Shown here piece by piece: positions 1-10,584 of a DNA stretch of 64,000 nt. Made by a program: the position numbers and the translations under genes. Origin of the DNA: Aphanomyces cochlioides (lineage: Eukaryota; Oomycota; Saprolegniomycetes; Saprolegniales; Verrucalvaceae); NCBI GenBank assembly GCA_019828595.1, contig JAHQRK010000016.1:496001-560000 (forward strand), given 5' to 3'. Position 1 is the first letter of the stretch. Each line of letters opens with the position of its first letter. The notes under the pieces are model-generated. The model saw only the letters and a program-made list of their open reading frames with translations, was not told where the DNA came from and did no database searches.

Positions 1-162
1 AGAGCCGTCGATGCGATAGAAGACAAAGCGGTACGATCGCTTCATCTTGATATCTCGAAAGGCACTCACGGAATCTGGCGTGGGGCTAATCGGAGCAGAT
101 GCCGCGCCATTGGCGTGCATGTTCAAGGGAGTCCCTGCTGTCTTTGTGTGGGGTTCCGCCAT
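1..162 (-). CDS. ADF/cofilin-family protein, N-terminal part (runs off the window)
   Basis: The frame is open for 54 codons from an ATG at 160-162 to the window edge. The first ~28 residues are a Pro/Ala/Thr-rich lead. Residues 31-54 then include the stretch FRDIKMKRSYRFVFYRIDG, which matches the opening of the actin-depolymerising-factor homology domain (a helix of the type F-x-x-[IL]-K followed by a basic, aromatic beta strand). Proteins of this family bind actin monomers and filaments and sever or depolymerise F-actin in the cytoplasm. Only the first alpha/beta element is visible, so the actin-binding long helix cannot be checked. The long N-terminal extension before the domain is unusual, because classical cofilins start almost directly with it. 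The family call rests on this short match. Confidence 0.6.
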   Translation of the reverse strand, partial: MAEPHTKTAGTPLNMHANGAASAPISPTPDSVSAFRDIKMKRSYRFVFYRIDGS

Positions 163-407
163 GCTCGTTGCCTTTCTAATTGGATATTTCTACCACAATG
201 TACAATTCATAAAAATTCATACTGACATACAATCTTCCCATCAATCATGAAATAACTATTGATTAAATAAAATAAAATTCATGGAATTCTTTTTCAATTT
301 CTTTTTTAACTCTCCAGTTTCTTTTTTCTTTCACTATTAGTATTGATTTAGATTCTCAAGGACGACACAGGCAAGACAAATACGGACCACATCGACAACA
401 ACACGGA

Positions 408-2590
408 CTAGGCGACTTGGATCACGATCGACACCATGGGTTCATGCTCTTCTGGAGGAGGAGCAGTTTTCAATGCTGCTTTGACCAGTTCCTGCATCTC
501 TCGCGTAGGTTGCCTTTTATATTGTGTCTTGACTTCGAGAAGTTGGTCACGTCTTGTGAAAGATCGCACGATCTTCGGAGTTGATCCCCGAAACAGCGGC
601 ATTTCCAACAAAGTTTCAATCGTGGCGGTCGAATTCGGTGCAAAGATCACATCGAGCACATCTTGAACCTGCATCTGCAGTGTCGATCATCGTGGATGGA
701 GAGGCTTGAGACATACCTGGTCTGATGATGCATTGAGCGTTCCATAAGACAGAGTTCCATCCATCCGCATGCGGTTCGGCGACCATTCGCTGCCAAACAC
801 CATTTCAAAGATGAGCTGACCAAACAATTTAATAGGACTCGGGCGTATCGTTTCTGATGTCGTGGGCTCAAAGAACGTCGACTCGTAGCCACTTAGTGTG
901 GCCTGGTCGCCAAGCAAAAGGACATTTCCGCTGTGAAGTTGATAATATGGTAGGCCCTACATCATCATGAGCTCGCTGGATCGATCTAGTCAAGCTACCG
1001 CTTGTTGCAGCTCTTGCATGCCAAGGAGAATGTCTCGGCCGTATCGTGCAATTGTAGAATGTCCAAGGGGTTTCCCACTTCCATGGCGCTTGTACTTGTG
1101 ATGATATGGGATCTATGTTGCGAATGGTCATTACATTGATTCAAAGCAAGGTGCCTTGTACCTGAACCATGGCGGTCTTGCATCGATGAAAGATGTAGTC
1201 TTTGAGCGAGCCTTGGGGAACGTACGGCGTGACGACGACCATTTTGTTCGTTTCAGGAATTTGCTGGATGTCCAAGACGGGAAGTACTCGAGGGCAGACG
1301 TCTTGGATGTGTTTGAAGAAAGATTTTAGGAGCGGCAAATCTGCCGCCGTGTATTTGGAAGGTGGGAAGACTGTGCATAGAAGCTGCGTAAATCTTTTGT
1401 CCGAGTTGAAATTTGCATTTCCAAGCTGCGGCATGGATGCTCGACCAAGGAGGTACATGCTCTTCGTGCGGTTCTTGCCCATATAGAGCGCTGGCTTGTC
1501 GAGCCACATGTATTCTCTACGCGAGGAAAACCATAAGTCTCTTGGCTAATACACCGAAAATACTCTGAAGCGTCGCAAAAGTTTTTGACAAATTCCTTGT
1601 CTCGATTCACTTCGTCGTACATGTCATCCTAGTCAAAGGCACACTCAGACACTCAGCTCAAATCGATTCATCGTACATCGTTGTGGAATTCTTCTGGGAT
1701 TGGAGACAAGTAGAGATTACCACTGCTAGACGACTTGAGCGATCCTGACGGGAGGCTAGGCCAGTCGAGATTCGTCCTTGATAAAAGGCGGCTTGATTCA
1801 TATCTGGACGATGTCGAGGCCACTACTGATCGTTTTCGCAGCCGATCTTGACGTAGTTTATAGCACCAATACGATATAAAGCCAAGGAGAAGTAGGCCAA
1901 TGCAGCCGCCCATGCCCATGACCAACGCATACCAAGTGTTGATGCCGCCTTCCACTCGCATCCTTCTCGACACGCGAATCTGCCACTGGATGCCAATCAA
2001 CTGACGACGGATTTGACGCGTATCCGGATGAAACGACCACGAAATCCAGCCACAGTACTCATATGAGAGAATTCGACTTCCTATTTCCTCTGCTCTAAGC
2101 GATTCATCGAAATTTGAACCGACACGACGCCACAGCGCAGCTCTACGGCTATTCTGGGTTTGAAAGCGATATCAGGCAGGTCTGGCTCGCTGATGTAGTT
2201 AACTAGGAATAGCGGGATAAAATTGGGAGTTGGACTCTTTAATAATGCCATGGAGAGTTGATAGAAGAGTGTACTTGAGGTGAAGTTGCAAATGTCTACA
2301 GCAACTGCCGGCGATATCATCCTAGCGGTATGGTTCAGTGTTCATAACATGAGATTGTCGATAGCTTTTTGCAATTGAAGTGGCCGTAGGGGCCGTCTAG
2401 TCACATATTGCTTTGCCATGGCTTTGCAAGAGGTGCATTTGAACGATGCTTGGGCCAACATATCCACCTCGAAATTCTACGCAGCGCAGACCAGATCGAC
2501 AGCACTGGCTAGGATACATTGCTTACTGATACAGCCAACAAGGACAAGTTGATATTATCCAAGCTATTGGCCCCGCTCGTACAATGCAAA
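408..2590 (-). CDS. Membrane-anchored PXK/Slob-like protein kinase homologue, probably catalytically degenerate (5' end not located)
   Basis: Multi-exon gene. The supported 3' exons are 1677 down to about 2155, 1555-1628, 1162-1516, 999-1094, 717-956 and 408-674. The introns between these last six exons are 38-67 bp GT-AG and join in frame. Further upstream, exon segments at about 2490-2590 and 2080-2480 look like a secreted ectodomain with Cys residues. A membrane span near 1930-1860 (VMGMGGCIGLLLLGF) is followed by a basic, Ser-rich juxtamembrane segment. The cytoplasmic part resembles the PXK/Slob branch of kinases: YVPQGSLKDYIF at the hinge, then GLPYYQLHSGNVLLLGDQ where the catalytic loop should be. 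There the HRD motif reads QLHSGN, and the metal-binding DFG is replaced by SGYE. I infer a receptor-like pseudokinase or scaffold. No ATG was found for the first exon, and paired ATCCGG elements lie upstream at 2838-2895. Confidence 0.6.
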
Positions 2591-2837
2591 CTTTATGATA
2601 CAGTCGCGTCAAATCCCCCCGCTGGTCCTGCTGTCTTGAGATTGTCTCTGTCAATCCAGCAAACCAAACAGCTGAGTTGATAAAAGCCCCAACAAGTATT
2701 GCAATCGAAACGCAAACTCTTGGCGCAGCGAAATGTGCACGTATGTCTATCTTCCGTGGGATGTGGTTTGGAGTGCTCGAGATTGCCTTAGGCAAGTACA
2801 GTACCAAGGATACGCTGTGGATCTTCGTTTCTTTCAG

Positions 2838-2895
2838 TATCCGGATAATCAGTTTGTCCCACACGAGGTCGTTTATCCGGTTACATTATCCGGAT
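2838..2895 (-). promoter_or_regulatory. Cluster of three ATCCGG elements
   Basis: TATCCGGATA at 2838-2847, TTATCCGG at 2873-2880 and TATCCGGAT at 2887-2895. The core is palindromic. The cluster is upstream of the kinase-like gene on the minus strand. A regulatory role is inferred only from recurrence next to other gene starts in this window. Confidence 0.35.
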
Positions 2896-3506
2896 GATCA
2901 AGATCCAGCATACCAATTGTAATGAGGTGAGAACTTGATCACGAGCTGATCGAACGCGACGACACCTCTCGCTTGACCACTCTTTCGAGTTGCTCACCAA
3001 TACCACGAGGACAGGCTCTTTGGACTGTCGTGGGTTTTCTTCTCGTTGGACTGCTGGTCCGTCCGAATTTTCTATACTTCGAAGTATTTAGACTCGCACT
3101 GCACAAAGTACTGCTTCCAAGGCATCCACAGCACTTTCTATTTTATTGAAGAAATTTGATCAACTTTCAAAGGAATTAAGTGTACTGGAAAACCGCTGAA
3201 ACCTTGTTTAATGAATGCATTACATTTATTCATTTACAGGATTATTAATTGATACAGTATTTAATAAGACTTCCAATGACTTGCCTTCAAGTTCTCGAAG
3301 CCTATTCAACGCTATAGGATACATCCATAAAGGGTGTAAAGACCAGAATCGAAGATGCGCAAGGACTTAATACTAGTATCGTACATGATCAAAGCCGAAC
3401 TCGCAATGAGAAACGTACTTGACGAAAGTATTTCAAATAAATCGAATAGAATTGATTTAAATGAAATCGGAATATTCTTCAATTTTCTTTTTCAAATTTG
3501 CTGGTC

Positions 3507-3524
3507 ATCCGGATGTTATCCGAA
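3507..3524 (+). promoter_or_regulatory. Paired ATCCGG element upstream of oligopeptidase gene 1
   Basis: ATCCGGAT at 3507-3514 and TATCCGAA at 3517-3524 lie about 40-56 bp before the chosen ATG at 3563. The role is inferred from repeated occurrence of such pairs just upstream of start codons. Confidence 0.35.
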
Positions 3525-3562
3525 TTTGTCATGAACCTCATGTTGCCATTTTGCGAATCATC

Positions 3563-6236
3563 ATGGCACTTGCTGCAAATGAAGGGCTTGGACTTGGCCT
3601 CACGGTCGGCCTGGCATCGCTCGCTCTGAACTACATCCGCAATCGCGCAGCTCAGCCTCAAGTGCTGATCCCGCCTGTCTTGCCCAAGCGCCCTAGGATG
3701 GTCCCTTTCGGCAAAGTTCCGGGACAAAATCGCGGCGACCAACCCATGGAGCCGATCATCTACTTGGAAGATCCATACTTTTATGTCCGTGACGACAAGC
3801 GCAAGAACGAAGAAGTTTTGGACCATCTACGTGCTGAAAATGCCTATACGAAGGCTGCCTTGGCGCATCTCGAAAAGTCCCAGGACGTACTAGACAAGGA
3901 ATTGTTGAGCCATGTCCAGGAGACGGATCAAAAAGTGCCATATCCCCACGGCGATTTCTTGTACTATTCGCGTACAGAAGCTGGAAAAGCTTATGCGATT
4001 CACTGTCGTAAACCTCGCTCCAGTGCGTCATCCGATCAGGAAGAAACGGTGCTCTTGAACGTGAATACTTTGGCTGAGGGTCAGAGTCATTGCAATGTTG
4101 GCAGCGTTGAGATCTCACCCGATCACAAGCTGCTAGCTTACCCAGTCGACTTTACAGCCTACGAAACGTATGATATCTACGTCAAGGTAAGCGTCTGCTT
4201 TCTGTGTAGCCTCAAGAGCTATAGAACGTGGCAACAAATGCCATCACCAAAGAGATTGAACGGTGCAATGGCTCCATTACATGGGGCTTAGATGCGTCGA
4301 CGATCTACTACGTCACTCAGGATGCTGTTCATCGTAGCTACAAGGTGTGGTCTCACAAGCTGGGCACGCCGCAGTCCGATGACGTCTGCTGGTACACCGA
4401 AGACAACGAAATGTTTTCCGCTGGGGTGTTCAAGACTAGCTCCGATCGATATGTGATCATTTCGTCGCACTCGAAGGAATCCAGCGAGGCTCGCGCTATG
4501 GATTTGACCAAGCCTGAGCTTGGTTTTGTCTTGATCGCTCCACGAGCTCCGGTAAGCACTCCCTAGCTCCCAAGGAATATGAGCTTAGGGCTGGAATTCT
4601 TCCTAGAAAGTCAAGTACAGCGTCAACCATTGGCACGACAACTTCTTGATTACTACGAATCGTGACGGCGATGTGAATTTCAAGCTCATGGCGGTATCGA
4701 CTGAGGCGGTCTTCAGCCAGAAGAACAATGAAGTCGCAGCTTGGATTCCAGTGTTTCCATACGATCCGCAGGTTAAAGTTGGCTACGTGCGCACTTTCCG
4801 CTCGTTCTTTGTACTCTCTGGTCGTCAGGATGGTCTCACGCAACTCTGGATTGGTTCGAGTAAGTTGTCAACTCTGTGAGTCGATGTCACTGACACTCTA
4901 CTCTGTGAGTCGATGTCACTGACGCTCTTTTGGACAGAAGACAAGTCTGGCAAATGGCAAAAACAACTACTCAAGATGAACGACGCCATGTATTCGATCT
5001 CTGGCGCTACGAATGCTGAATTCGACACGGATGTCTTTCGCTTTACTTACAGCTCTCTCACGACGCCCTTGCAAACTCTCGAATACAACACCAAGACTGA
5101 GAAGACTGAATGCCTCAAGGAAACCCCTGTGCCTAACTACGATCGGTGCCGAACACACCATGTAATCTGTCTGAAATGTCGACTAGAACGCTATATCACT
5201 CGGAACGAGTCCAAGCCAAAGCTGCTGATGGAACGACTATTCCCATGTCGATGGTCTACCGCAAGGATTTGAAGCGCTCGGAGCCTCAACCTCTGCATTT
5301 GTACGGCTATGGCTCGTATGAAATCCCCATCGGTACTGGCTTCGTCCCCCTCAAATACCTTGGAATGACGGCGTTATCTCTGTAGATCCTGACTTTCGAT
5401 CGACGATATTACCATTGTTGGATCGTGGCGTGATCTATGTGATTGCTCATATTCGTGGTGGCGGTGAAAATGGCCGTACTTGGTACTAGCTCTCGTCCTT
5501 TAACCGCTCGACGGTGGTGTTGTAGGTATGAGTCGGCCAAGTACTTGACGAAGATCAACACGTTTACCGACTTTATTGCTTGTGCTGAGCATTTGATTGA
5601 AGCAAAGTACACAACACCAAAGCAAATGTCGTGCGAAGGTCGCAGTGCTGGCGGTCTTCTCATGGGTGCTGTGCTCAACTTGCGTCCTGATTTGTTTACT
5701 GCGGTAAGCTGCAATGCCTGGTATAAATTCCAACTGCGAGGCACATCTTGTAGGCTATTGCTGGTGTTCCCTTCGTCGATGTGATGAACACGATGAGTGA
5801 TGCTACGATACCCCTCACGACGGGCGAATGGGCTGAATGGGGCAACCCCAACGAGATGAAATACTTCCAGTACATGCTACAGTACTCACCGTAAGTCAAT
5901 GCCTTCCCAAGATCTTGTCGCTCAATCAACTTGTAGGTATGAAAATGTCAAGGCGCAAGATTATCCATCCATGCTCGTGACTGGAGGTCTCTTTGATCCA
6001 CGAGTGCCCTACTGGGAGCCAACGAAATGGGTATACTTCTGTCATTCTCCAGCGATTGTGACTCATGTCGTCTGTAGGTTGCTCGGTTGCGTGAACGCAA
6101 GACTGACTCGAATCAAATTTTGCTCAAGATGGACATGGAAGCTGGTCATTTCAGCGCTAGTGATCGATACTACTTCCTCAAGGAGAAAGCCATTGAAATT
6201 AGCTTTCTTTTGGACAAGCTCCATCTTGTACAATAA
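3563..6236 (+). CDS. Oligopeptidase B-like serine peptidase (S9A), copy 1
   Basis: Ten exons split by nine GT-AG introns (4187-4224, 4552-4606, 4860-4937, 5146-5186, 5333-5385, 5483-5525, 5704-5753, 5891-5936, 6031-6077). They sum to 2223 nt, giving a 740-residue protein of normal family length. A hydrophobic segment ([15 protein letters not shown]) near the N terminus suggests a signal anchor, which cytosolic oligopeptidase B normally lacks. The beta-propeller domain starts around [10 protein letters not shown]. The alpha/beta-hydrolase domain shows [20 protein letters not shown], the nucleophile elbow CEGRSAGG (Ser), [14 protein letters not shown] (Asp) and DMEAGHF (His), so the triad is complete. 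The family cleaves short peptides after basic residues. I chose the ATG at 3563 because the equivalent residue opens copy 2. Earlier in-frame codons would add an unrelated 34-residue lead. Confidence 0.88.
4871..4928 (+). repeat. 29-bp tandem duplication inside intron 3 of oligopeptidase copy 1
   Basis: Two adjacent 29-bp units (4871-4899 and 4900-4928) differ at one base. They lengthen this intron to 78 bp, whereas most of its neighbours are 38-55 bp. Copy 2 lacks the duplication. Confidence 0.8.
5239..5970 (+). repeat. 732-bp tract identical to 8460-9191
   Basis: The two oligopeptidase copies become identical from 5239 (8460) to 5970 (9191) at a constant offset of 3221 bp. The tract spans exon parts and four complete introns. 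Just outside it (5237-5238, 5971 and beyond) the copies differ at many sites, introns included. Confidence 0.85.
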
Positions 6237-6830
6237 GATGCAACAGAGTTCTGCGTTCGTGAGCTCCTGTAATATTCCCTCTGTTGATATTACAATGTTG
6301 TTTCGTGAATTTGTCGCTAGTTCTCCCCACTTGATAGCGTCTCTTTACCCAGACAGTCACCAACAACCCCAATGATCATAAAGGAGCATTTTCGACTTAC
6401 CCAGGAGCGATGCCCGGCGTTGCTCTTGTCGGGGGATGCAAAATTGCAATTGTCCATCAATAATGTCACTATTGGCAGAAATTGTCGAATAATTTATCAA
6501 AAATATTTTTTGCTGTAGAAATATTCATGAAATGACTACTGTTTCGTTCCAAATAAAAATATCGCTGTCATTTCGCGTATCATGACACATCCTGCTCGTT
6601 TGTAGAGATAGTTTTCATGCTGAAGGCCCTTTTTCATAGCTGAAACTCATTTCTTGAGAGTTGAATACCTCAATGGAAATCCAAGCTTGAAATATTTTGA
6701 GATGTCATTTTTAAAAGATTGATACATTTCGTCCATAATTTATATCATTTTTCAAAATTCCATGAAATATTTTTGATATTTCTTGGATTTTGGTACTGTG
6801 TCATTGTCAAATTTGTGACCACAGCAAGGA
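6237..6830. other. Intergenic region between the two oligopeptidase genes
   Basis: AT-rich spacer. It should hold the 3' end signals of copy 1 and the promoter of copy 2. Unlike copy 1, copy 2 has no ATCCGG element here. No coding frame was recognised. Confidence 0.5.
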
Positions 6831-9467
6831 ATGAAAGCGAACGCAGGACTCGGACTTGGCCTCACGGTCGGCTTTGCTTCGCTCGCCATCAATTACATTC
6901 GCCGCCGAGCCTTGTCGACTGTAGTGACACTCTCTCCCCCTGTGCTGCCCAAGCGCCCAAAGATGGTCCCGTTTGGTAAAGTTCCCGGTCAGAACCGTGG
7001 TGAGCAGCCCATGGAACCGATCATCTACTTGGAAGATCCATACTTTTATGTCCGTAACGATACACGCAAGAATGAAGAAGTCTTGGAACATCTGCGCGCT
7101 GAAAATGCCTACACGAAGGCTGCTATGGCCCATTTGGAGCAAACTCAGGATGCGTTGTACAAGGAATTGTTGAGCCATGTCCAGGAGACGGACCAAAAAG
7201 TGCCATATCCCCATGGCGATTTCTTGTACTATTCGCGCACGGAAGAAGGCAAAGCTTACGCGATTCACTGTCGCAAGCCTCGCAATAGCTCGTCGTCGAC
7301 GGCTGAAGAAACGGTCCTTTTGAACGTGAATGAATTGGCCGAAGGTCAGAGTCACTGTGACGTTGGTAGCGTCGAGATCTCACCCGATCACAAGCTTCTT
7401 GCCTATTCTGTGGATTACCAAGGCTACGAAACCTATGACATTTACGTCAAGGTAGAGAATGCCTTTGATCTTCTTTGAGATTCAATTATCATAGGACCTT
7501 GTAACGAACAAGGTGACAAAGGTGATCGAAGCCACGAACGGTGGCATTGAATGGGGCGCAGATGCTTCGACGATCTTCTATGTCACACACGACGACGCTC
7601 ACCGTTCGTACAAGGTCTGGTCTCACAAATTGGGCACTGCGCAATCCACGGACGTCTGCTGGTACACCGATGAGGACGAATTGTTTGGTGTGGGCGTCGC
7701 CAAGAGTCGTTCCGGTCGGTTTATGATCATCTCGAGCGGATCGAGCGAAACCAGCGAGTCGCACGTCTTGGACTTGACGGCTAAGGAACCAAAAATCATT
7801 TGCGTTGCTCCGCGTCAACAGGTAGAGCGTTTTGAAGTATGCATTAGCTGATATTCTTCCTCGCAGGGTGTAATGTACGACGTGAGCCATTGGAACGATG
7901 AGTTTTTGATCACGACAAACCGGGACGGTGCGACCAATTTCAAGCTCGTGTCCGTGCCAGTCCAAGCTGTCTTGGATCAATCGGCTGAAGCCCAGTGGAC
8001 AGATGTGTTTCCATACGATGCTAATGTCAAAGTCGACGGTGCATCGGCGTTTGAATCCTATTTTGCGCTGTACGGGCGTCAGGATGGCTTGACTCAGCTC
8101 TGGATTTGTCAAAGTATGTGTCAATTGCATCGAGAGCCATGGCTAACGTGTAAACTTTAGAGCGCAATGGCAAGCTTGAAAAAAAGCGTCTCGACATGCC
8201 AGAGGCCATGTTTTCCCTAGGAGGATCCGTCAACGTCGAATACGACTCGGCTGTCCATCGCTACACGTACAGCTCCATGACGTCCCCAGTGCAAACGCTC
8301 GAGTACAATGTTAAGACCGAGAAGACAGAATGCCTCAAGGAAACCCCCGTCCCCAACTACGATCGGTACCACCTCCACTAGGTTTTCAAGCTCATTTGGC
8401 TTTTTAGCACGCTCTATCACTCGGAACGCGTGGAAGCAAAAGCTGTTGACGGAACGATCATTCCCATGTCGATGGTCTACCGCAAGGATTTGAAGCGCTC
8501 GGAGCCTCAACCTCTGCATTTGTACGGCTATGGCTCGTATGAAATCCCCATCGGTACTGGCTTCGTCCCCCTCAAATACCTTGGAATGACGGCGTTATCT
8601 CTGTAGATCCTGACTTTCGATCGACGATATTACCATTGTTGGATCGTGGCGTGATCTATGTGATTGCTCATATTCGTGGTGGCGGTGAAAATGGCCGTAC
8701 TTGGTACTAGCTCTCGTCCTTTAACCGCTCGACGGTGGTGTTGTAGGTATGAGTCGGCCAAGTACTTGACGAAGATCAACACGTTTACCGACTTTATTGC
8801 TTGTGCTGAGCATTTGATTGAAGCAAAGTACACAACACCAAAGCAAATGTCGTGCGAAGGTCGCAGTGCTGGCGGTCTTCTCATGGGTGCTGTGCTCAAC
8901 TTGCGTCCTGATTTGTTTACTGCGGTAAGCTGCAATGCCTGGTATAAATTCCAACTGCGAGGCACATCTTGTAGGCTATTGCTGGTGTTCCCTTCGTCGA
9001 TGTGATGAACACGATGAGTGATGCTACGATACCCCTCACGACGGGCGAATGGGCTGAATGGGGCAACCCCAACGAGATGAAATACTTCCAGTACATGCTA
9101 CAGTACTCACCGTAAGTCAATGCCTTCCCAAGATCTTGTCGCTCAATCAACTTGTAGGTATGAAAATGTCAAGGCGCAAGATTATCCATCCTTGCTCGTC
9201 ACGAGTGGATTGTACGATCCTCGCGTCGCTTACTGGGAACCGACGAAATGGGTACGGCTTTGACACAGCCGTCGATGTTCGTAGCTTATTGAATGGACGA
9301 TGTAGGTGGCAAAGCTTCGTGATTTGAAGACGGATTCCAACAAAGTGTTGCTCAAGATGGATTTGGATTCGGGCCATTTCAGTGCAAGCGATCGATACCA
9401 TTACCTCAAGGAGAAAGCGATCGACTTGAGCTTCATCTTGGATCATCTCAAGTGCCTCAAACCTTAA
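6831..9467 (+). CDS. Oligopeptidase B-like serine peptidase (S9A), copy 2
   Basis: Tandem paralogue of the preceding gene with the same exon phases. Exons 6831-7451, 7495-7821, 7867-8113, 8161-8365, 8408-8553, 8607-8703, 8747-8924, 8975-9111, 9158-9251 and 9306-9467 sum to 2214 nt (737 residues). It keeps the N-terminal hydrophobic anchor-like segment ([15 protein letters not shown]), the propeller region, the nucleophile elbow GRSAGG, the Asp in [13 protein letters not shown] and the His in DLDSGHF, so it should be active. Outside a shared 732-bp block the copies differ clearly, including in intron sequence. That points to an older duplication with later local homogenisation. Proteolysis of short basic peptides is the expected activity, and the cellular site is unknown. 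Confidence 0.88.
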
Positions 9468-9914
9468 AACACAAGACTTGAAGGAGTAGGAAGCCGAAGT
9501 GCGAACAAGTCGTACCAATTTTGCATTTTGATACATTGCCTGTTCCTGACTGGATAAAATGCACTTCTGCTGCCGCTTCATGGACTACCCAGAAAGGCGG
9601 CCAACGAGTTGACAAAGGCATTGGGACGAAGTTTGCTCAACACGAAAGGATCTCGAATACGACACAGGCAAATTGTACGCCACTTCGTGGCTCAAATAAG
9701 AGTGCACGACCAGTTAGTCTTATGCCAATCGAGTCTTTTCTCGTGTACACATCGAGAAACTGTTAGTGGTGAAGGAGAAAGTACACAATGTAGTTCACCT
9801 GTTTTGCGTGCACAGGACCACAGGTGGGCGAGCTTTCCACGACAAGGTTAGCCAGCTAGGACTGAAGTCATGGCGACACATGTAAAGATTGTATTGTTGG
9901 CCGAAGCTGGTTGT
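9468..9914. other. Spacer between convergent oligopeptidase copy 2 and the MDM35-like gene
   Basis: Only short, composition-neutral open frames without recognisable features were found. The stretch probably holds the two 3' untranslated regions. Confidence 0.45.
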
Positions 9915-10112
9915 CTATTTTCGAGCAGAGTCGTCTCGTGCCTTTTCTTCCTTCTGTCGTGCCATGGCATCCAAAATGCACTGCTTGTAATCATCGGACT
10001 CTTGCTCGCAATCCGCTTGTTCAAAGTGACCAGCCAGCAATCGGTCAAACCATTTCCCATAGCACGCCTTGGCTTTGGCATTGAACTCCTCGCACGCTTT
10101 CATCGCTTCCAT
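9915..10112 (-). CDS. MDM35: MDM35/TRIAP1-like twin CX9C protein
   Basis: A 65-residue intronless protein starting at the ATG at 10110-10112. It has two exact CX9C motifs: C7 with C17 (CEEFNAKAKAC), and a second pair in CEQESDDYKQC. They flank the WFDRLLAGHF segment typical of MDM35/TRIAP1. This family is imported into the mitochondrial intermembrane space by the Mia40 oxidative relay and partners with PRELI/Ups proteins to move phosphatidic acid between membranes. Length and cysteine spacing match the family. The frame also runs upstream through a TTG codon, but the ATG keeps the normal short N terminus. The charged Lys/Glu tail is usual. The gene is divergent from ubiquilin. Confidence 0.8.
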   Translation of the reverse strand: MEAMKACEEFNAKAKACYGKWFDRLLAGHFEQADCEQESDDYKQCILDAMARQKEEKARDDSARK

Positions 10113-10584
10113 GTTGACACTCCAAATTTCAGCCAACGCAAACTTCCAACTCTAGTTTTCACCAATCAAAATTATCTATTCTAATTTCAGCCAATCCAAA
10201 TAATCTAAAGATTATTACTAAATTTTCTATTTAAACCAATGAAAAGTCATTTATTCCATCTATTTCATCCAATTAAATTATATTACGTAATAAATTTAAT
10301 TTAATTTCAGCCAATTAAGTCGTTTTTCTGTAGATTCTACGCTGTTCCAGTAGATTACGACCACGTCATTGAAATAAAATAAATTACACTTAATATTTAT
10401 ATGTAATTTAATAAACATCCAACATGTGAAATGGCATTATTTAATTGGCTATAATTATTGATAATTTATTCACAATTTCGTCAACAACATACAAAATCCA
10501 AGATATTTTTAATATTAAAATTGAGAGTCACCGGATTGGCTGGAATGTCGCAACCCCTCATGCCCCATTTGCCATCTTTTCTTC
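10113..10584. other. AT-rich bidirectional promoter region (MDM35-like / ubiquilin)
   Basis: Very AT-rich spacer. The word AATTTCAGCCAA recurs near 10127, 10186 and 10302. A single CCGGATTGG half-site lies at about 10533, some 50 bp before the ubiquilin ATG. No coding potential was seen. Confidence 0.5.

Larger units (their letters stand above)
2591..3562. other. Intergenic region between divergent kinase-like and oligopeptidase genes
   Basis: No convincing coding frame was found. The stretch holds three ATCCGG-type elements at 2838-2895 and another pair at 3507-3524. It becomes AT-rich from about 3130 and probably contains both promoters, plus the unlocated first exon of the kinase-like gene. 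Confidence 0.4.

Noticed and set aside
47..250. Plus-strand ORF with a hydrophobic helix
   Set aside because: Begins at TTG and overlaps the better supported minus-strand ADF/cofilin start.
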